NCBI RefSeq assembly: GCF_014696925.1
Contig: NZ_JACJQY010000046.1
Span: 1 to 45,853 of the forward strand
DNA: 45,853 bases
Reading direction: 5' to 3'
Origin: Phormidium tenue FACHB-1050
Lineage (GTDB): Bacteria; Cyanobacteriota; Cyanobacteriia; Pseudanabaenales; Pseudanabaenaceae
Below are positions 42,375 to 45,853 of this stretch, piece by piece. Made by a program: the position numbers and the translations under genes. Under the pieces are notes generated by a model that was not told where the DNA came from, ran no database searches, and saw only the letters and a list, made by a program, of their open reading frames with translations. Every line of letters begins with the position of its first letter. Positions within the stretch are counted from its first letter, which is position 1.

Positions 42375-43064
42375 ATGCCTGCGATCGCTGCTCAGCCCTA
42401 TGAATACGAGCTACCAACTGATAGTAAGGTTGCGCTCGTGATTATCGATATGCAACGTGATTTTCTAGAGCATGGCGGATTTGGTGAAGCCCTAGGCAAT
42501 GATGTCACTCAACTGCAAAGCATTGTGCCAACTGTCAAACAACTTTTAGAAACTTTCCGATCGCTAAATTTTCCAGTCATTCATACAATTGAGGCGCACT
42601 CACCTGATCTGTCCGATTGTCCTCCCTCTAAGCTCAATCGTGGTCAAGGTGATCATCTCAAGATTGGCGATCAAGGCTCCATGGGTCGAATCTTAATCGC
42701 TGGTGAAGATGGGAATAACCCTATTCCTGAACTTACACCTTTAGAGAATGAAATTGTAATCATTAAGCCTGGAAAAGGTGCTTTTTGTCGGACAAATCTA
42801 GAAGAGATTTTACAAAAGGAAAATATTACCCATCTTCTATTTACAGGTGTAACTACGGAAGTTTGTGTACAGACAACCATGCGTGAAGCCAACGATCGCG
42901 GCTATGAATGCCTGCTGATCGAAGATGGAACTGCGAGTTATTTCCCAGAATTTAAGTCGTCAACCATTGAAATGCTTCGCGCTCAAGGTGGCATTATTGG
43001 CTGGACTGCTAATGCGGATGCAGTGATTTCGGCTCTCGCACCTAAAGCCATGGCGATCGCTTAG
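42375..43064 (+). CDS. Isochorismatase-fold amidohydrolase, second paralogue
   Basis: From ATG 42375 (GAGG upstream) the protein is 229 residues. The triad is D29 (IIDMQRDF), Lys in KPGKGAF and C164 ([11 protein letters not shown]). It is clearly a paralogue of the first hydrolase: ANDRGYECL and GKGxF are shared, and [15 protein letters not shown] replaces [14 protein letters not shown]. In Herbaspirillum two related enzymes, TrtA and BiuH, act in sequence on triuret and biuret; this pair has the same organisation, so one may make the other's substrate. Which one does what cannot be told here. Confidence 0.85.
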   Translation: MPAIAAQPYEYELPTDSKVALVIIDMQRDFLEHGGFGEALGNDVTQLQSIVPTVKQLLETFRSLNFPVIHTIEAHSPDLSDCPPSKLNRGQGDHLKIGDQGSMGRILIAGEDGNNPIPELTPLENEIVIIKPGKGAFCRTNLEEILQKENITHLLFTGVTTEVCVQTTMREANDRGYECLLIEDGTASYFPEFKSSTIEMLRAQGGIIGWTANADAVISALAPKAMAIA

Positions 43065-43119
43065 AATTTTTAGCAATTACCTATTCATATAGCTATAGCC
43101 ATCTGTATCAGGACAAATC

Positions 43120-43174
43120 AAAACCCAAATAGTGTGAGGCGGCGCTTCGCGCCGCCTCACACTATTTGGGTTTT
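43120..43174. repeat. 26-bp perfect hairpin with AAAACCCAAA ends
   Basis: 43120-43145 pairs with 43149-43174 around TTC. The tip GGCGGCGC-TTC-GCGCCGCC is the same as in the copy at 44139. It follows the last gene of the hydrolase operon. Confidence 0.92.
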
Positions 43175-43185
43175 ATAATGGAGCT

Positions 43186-43216
43186 ATAAAAGGCGGTGCT
43201 TCGCACCGCCTTTTAT
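43186..43216 (+). terminator. Terminator-like hairpin
   Basis: ATAAAAGGCGGTGC-TTC-GCACCGCCTTTTAT is followed by TTTT. It lies 120 bp after the second hydrolase and 65 bp before the TPR gene, so it could end the hydrolase transcript. Confidence 0.7.
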
Positions 43217-43280
43217 TTTTGAGTATCATGGCAACAACTACGTATTCTGTAGTCAAGCTTTATCTAAGGATTCAATACCC

Positions 43281-44075
43281 ATGCGATCGCTATTTGCATT
43301 TTTTCTTGCCTTATTTTTACTTTTGAATCCTGCCCCAGCACAGGCGCAACTCAACATTACCGAAGCTGAATCTAAGCAACTTGACGAATTGGTCAAAAAA
43401 GCTTTTGATGCAACAGATGCAGGAGAATTTACAGCCGCAGAAGGCTATTGGACTGATTTAATCACGCTCTATCCTGAAAATGCCGCAGGTTGGAGCAATC
43501 GCGGCAACTCCAAAATGAGCCAAAACCGTCCTCAAGAGGCGCTTGCAGATTACAACAAATCAGTGGATCTTGCACCCAATTTCCCCGATCCCTATCTCAA
43601 TCGTGGTGCAGCTTTGGAAAGCTTAGGAAAATGGGAAGAAGCGATCGCTGATTATAATCACGTTTTAGAAATAGATCCTCAAGATGCCGCCGCCTATAAC
43701 AATCGTGGTAACGCAAAAGCAGGGCTAGGCAAATGGGAAGAAGCGATCGCTGATTATCAAACGGCGATGAATGTTAATTCGCGCTTTAGTACTGCTTTTG
43801 GGAATAAGGCGATCGCTTTGTATGAGGTCGGCAAAAGCGATGAAGCGATTAAGGCGATGAAGAATATTCTACGCAAATATCCTAACTTCACGGATGTACG
43901 GGCGGCTTTAACGGCGGCTCTTTGGGCTGATCATAAGCAAGGTGAAGCCGAAAGCAATTGGGTCTCTGTAGAAAATCTTGATCCACGCTATCGCGATATT
44001 AATTGGGTCAAAAATATTCGACGTTGGCCGCCATCACTGGTTACGGCTCTCGAAAAGTTTTTAACTCTGAAGTAA
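43281..44075 (+). CDS. Exported TPR protein
   Basis: The 264-residue protein has a signal peptide (1-22, ending PAQAQ). It then has about five 34-residue TPRs, such as AAGWSNRGNSKMSQNRPQEA and DAAAYNNRGNAKAGLGKWEE. They are followed by a conserved tail, DPRYRDINWVKNIRRWPPSL. The tail is found in a cyanobacterial and chloroplast TPR family located in the thylakoid lumen or periplasm. Its role there is not established from the sequence. These 34-residue TPRs are ordinary, unlike the 40-residue array of the CHAT protein. Confidence 0.88.
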   Translation: MRSLFAFFLALFLLLNPAPAQAQLNITEAESKQLDELVKKAFDATDAGEFTAAEGYWTDLITLYPENAAGWSNRGNSKMSQNRPQEALADYNKSVDLAPNFPDPYLNRGAALESLGKWEEAIADYNHVLEIDPQDAAAYNNRGNAKAGLGKWEEAIADYQTAMNVNSRFSTAFGNKAIALYEVGKSDEAIKAMKNILRKYPNFTDVRAALTAALWADHKQGEAESNWVSVENLDPRYRDINWVKNIRRWPPSLVTALEKFLTLK

Positions 44076-44138
44076 AAAAGGGGCTTTGCCGCGCCACAAA
44101 AAAAGGCATAGCAAAACAAAAATTAGCTAGTACAAACC

Positions 44139-44193
44139 AAAACCCAAAAAGAGAGTGGCGGCGCTTCGCGCCGCCACTCTCTTTTTGGGTTTT
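44139..44193. repeat. 26-bp perfect hairpin with AAAACCC ends
   Basis: 44139-44164 pairs with 44168-44193 around TTC, preceded by ACC. An outer ATAGCAAA/TTTGCTAT pair flanks it, so this copy also sits inside an older imperfect palindrome. It separates the convergent TPR and small exported protein genes. Confidence 0.92.
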
Positions 44194-44222
44194 ATGTCCT
44201 AAGCAAAACTTGCTTTGCTATA

Positions 44223-44561
44223 TTAATTGGATTGAGTATTTGCTGTAGGAATTGAAATCTTCACTTCACGACGTTGTTGATCTCTAAAATTAGAAACAGC
44301 TTCGTCAAGGGATTCAGCTTGATTTGCGCGAAACTGCTCAGGGGATTTGCCACCCGCAAGGTTGATATTATTAATTAGTTGCAATAAGTTGAGGTTACTG
44401 CCACCGACGCTAAGTGAGCTTCTTTCTTGTTGTTGCGCTTCACGTAAGGTTTGCTCAGATAGAGTTGGTGCAGGTGTTATCTGGGCGATCGCGCCAGCCG
44501 ATGCAAACATCGTAGCGGACACAAGACTTACCGCAGTTAGAGAAATAGTTTTAACAATCAT
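44223..44561 (-). CDS. Small exported protein of unknown function
   Basis: From ATG 44561 (AGGAG nine bases upstream) the protein is 112 residues. It has a signal peptide (1-26, ending AGAIAQ), then TLSEQTLREAQQQERSSLSV and SNLNLLQLINNINLAGGKSP, and an Arg-rich end (FRDQQRREVKISIPTANTQ). I do not recognise the family; length and style resemble other small periplasmic cyanobacterial proteins. It is a single-gene unit. Confidence 0.78.
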   Translation of the reverse strand: MIVKTISLTAVSLVSATMFASAGAIAQITPAPTLSEQTLREAQQQERSSLSVGGSNLNLLQLINNINLAGGKSPEQFRANQAESLDEAVSNFRDQQRREVKISIPTANTQSN

Positions 44562-44683
44562 AGTTTTAGCTCCTAAGTAACATCTAATCACTAGTTTATA
44601 CCAAATTTTTTTGAGCCTGTAGCGATCAGCAGCAAAGTACAGGATTTAGTTTGAGAGCAATGGGTAAATGATAGAATCCCGCA

Positions 44684-45574
44684 ATGATTGATAACATCTG
44701 TAAGTTTTTAGCAGAAAGCTTTTCCAGAGACTTTGCCAGTTGGATATTAGGAGAAGCGATCGCCCTAACCAAAATCGAACCATCGGAATTGTCCGTCGAA
44801 CCAATCCGCGCCGACTCCGTGATATTTCTCGAATCAACCGAAATCATCCTGCACATCGAATTTCAGACTGAGCCAAATAAAAATATTCCCTTTCGCATGG
44901 CTGACTATCGACTCAGGTTATATCGTAAATTTCCAGAAAGACAGATACATCAAGTCGTTATTTACCTCACCCCCAGTCAATCCCCTATAGTTCATGAAAC
45001 GATATTTAAGATTGGTAAACTCAACCATGAATTTAACGTCATCAGACTATGGGAACAGCCTACAGAAATATTTCAGCAATACCAAGGACTCTTCCCCTTT
45101 GCAGTGCTAACTAAAACCTTAGATCCTGAAGAAACCCTAAGACAAGTTGCAAGACAAATTGAAAATATTACAGACAAACAAGTACAAAGTAACGTCGCCG
45201 CATCGACCGCTATAATATCGGGTATAGCCCTGAATAAAGAAATCATCCAAAGACTTTTGAGGAGCGAAATCATGAAAGAATCAGTTATTTATCAAGAAAT
45301 CTTGCTTGAGGGCGAGGCTAAGGGTATTGCCAAAGGTGAGGCTAGAGGTATTGCCAAAGGTAAAGCTGAAGGCAAAGCTGAAGGCAAAGCTGAAGGCAAA
45401 GCTGAAACAGCGAATCAGATCGCGCTAAACATGATGCGTTCCAACATTTCTGTAGAACTAATCGCCCAATTTACAGGACTTACCCTCAAACAAGTTCAAA
45501 AGCTCCAAAAACTCTCAGCCAAAAAGGCTCAATCACCCAAGTCTGCTAAAACAAAGCGATCGCCTAAATCTTAA
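44684..45574 (+). CDS. Rpn-family PD-(D/E)xK nuclease-like protein
   Basis: The 296-residue protein has the nuclease pattern D44 (IRADSVIFLE) then E59-F-Q61 (ILHIEFQTEPN), and FRMADYRLRLYRKFPERQIH, as in Rpn/transposase_31-like cyanobacterial proteins. These are linked to RecA-independent recombination or DNA cleavage. Residues about 210-242 are a lysine-glutamate-glycine repeat (GIAKGKAEGKAEGKAEGKAE), and a small C-terminal helical domain (ISVELIAQFTGLTLKQVQKL) with a basic tail follows. HIP1-rich ends suggest it is long resident. Confidence 0.83.
   Translation: MIDNICKFLAESFSRDFASWILGEAIALTKIEPSELSVEPIRADSVIFLESTEIILHIEFQTEPNKNIPFRMADYRLRLYRKFPERQIHQVVIYLTPSQSPIVHETIFKIGKLNHEFNVIRLWEQPTEIFQQYQGLFPFAVLTKTLDPEETLRQVARQIENITDKQVQSNVAASTAIISGIALNKEIIQRLLRSEIMKESVIYQEILLEGEAKGIAKGEARGIAKGKAEGKAEGKAEGKAETANQIALNMMRSNISVELIAQFTGLTLKQVQKLQKLSAKKAQSPKSAKTKRSPKS
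45314..45405. repeat. Nested short tandem repeats inside the Rpn-like gene
   Basis: Two 24-bp units (GAGGCTA(A/G)(G/A)GGTATTGCC..., 45314-45361) are followed by nearly four 12-bp units AAAGCTGAAGGC (45362-45405). Both unit lengths are multiples of three, so copy-number changes would leave the frame open. Confidence 0.9.
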
Positions 45575-45660
45575 TTAGCAAATATCAAACTACAGCGATC
45601 GCCTTTTCAAAAAGCCTAAGATTACAAACCTATCTATCGCAATAGAGCTGATAGATTCTG

Positions 45661-45853
45661 TAATACCAAATCACAAAAGAGAGGCAACAGATAGGGCATC
45701 CAGTATGGAATCTCTACCGACAAGAGAAGCAATTACAGATTTAGTCATTTCAGAGAGACGATTCTTGACCAAAAGCCGCAACTCATCCATATTTTTGGGT
45801 AAAGAAAATCTCAACCCTTGCTTCAAATGTAGCCAAACCCGCTCAATTGGGTT
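45661..45853 (-). mobile_element. End of an IS630-family insertion sequence
   Basis: The visible piece includes the transposase C-terminus and the outer end TAATACCAAATCACAAAAGA at 45661. That end is closely similar to the end of the MITE copies in this window. The rest of the element lies beyond the window. Confidence 0.7.
45671..45853 (-). CDS. IS630-family transposase, C-terminal end (partial)
   Basis: The minus strand encodes 60 residues: NPIERVWLHLKQGLRFSLPK, then NMDELRLLVKNRLSEMTKSV and IASLVGRDSILDALSVASLL, with TGA at 45671-45673. NPIE(R)xWxxLK is the end of the DDE catalytic domain, including the last catalytic acidic residue, in IS630/Tc1-mariner transposases. The 5' part is outside the window. 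IS630 elements insert at TA. Confidence 0.82.
   Translation of the reverse strand, partial: NPIERVWLHLKQGLRFSLPKNMDELRLLVKNRLSEMTKSVIASLVGRDSILDALSVASLL

Overview
The window looks like chromosomal DNA from a cyanobacterium, probably a Pseudanabaena-like one; the genus is inference. The HIP1 octamer GCGATCGC is scattered through almost every gene. The gene set includes a CrtISO-type carotene isomerase, the small cyanobacterial families DUF2555 and DUF3172, DevC/DevA, LL-diaminopimelate aminotransferase and a UPF0016 (Mnx-type) manganese exporter.

Layout. Both ends are cut through transposases: an IS110-family C-terminus at 1-156 and an IS630-family C-terminus at 45671-45853. 0.3-5.2 kb holds devC and devA without devB, two short gene relics, an orphan DUF433 gene and crtISO. 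5.4-11.4 kb holds a cold-shock/DUF1294 membrane protein, the PrlF-YhaV toxin-antitoxin pair, accA, a dCache-HAMP sensor next to a pentameric ligand-gated channel homologue, and a MazEF-like pair. 11.5-17.0 kb is a defence-like island: a 1240-residue type IIG/MmeI-like restriction-methylation protein, a DUF3800 protein and a shortened YhcG-type nuclease that has lost a catalytic Glu. 17.1-32.1 kb is mostly housekeeping: an orphan hybrid-sensor-style histidine kinase, mnx, gcvH, terC, a pentapeptide protein, an MFS carrier, a FAD oxidoreductase, two members of the Nit1C/MSMEG_0565-0572 nitrogen-starvation gene set, tRNA-Ser(GCU), metF, a 5'-nucleotidase and dapL. 32.1-38.7 kb is a second conflict island: a CHAT protease-STAND NTPase-TPR protein, frameshifted inside a very regular 120-bp repeat array, plus DUF433-DUF5615, a Phd-like antitoxin, DUF29, and a small protein resembling the EACC1 adaptor. 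39.5-43.1 kb looks like an amide-nitrogen (biuret/triuret-like) scavenging operon with two isochorismatase-fold hydrolases, a BMP-type ABC ATPase and a cupin. A TPR protein, a small exported protein and an Rpn-like nuclease close the window.

Between genes there are two families of palindromic repeats. One is a composite MITE whose ends match the end of the IS630-type element at the right edge. The other is a set of 23-27 bp perfect hairpins ending in CCAAAA/TTTTGG or CCCAAA/TTTGGG.

The most interesting items are the CHAT-STAND-TPR locus with its EACC1-like neighbour, the dCache sensor/ligand-gated channel pair, the MITE-IS630 link, the mosaic MmeI-like gene carrying in-frame palindromes, and the two-hydrolase nitrogen operon. 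All family assignments come from reading the protein sequences by eye; no database search was run.
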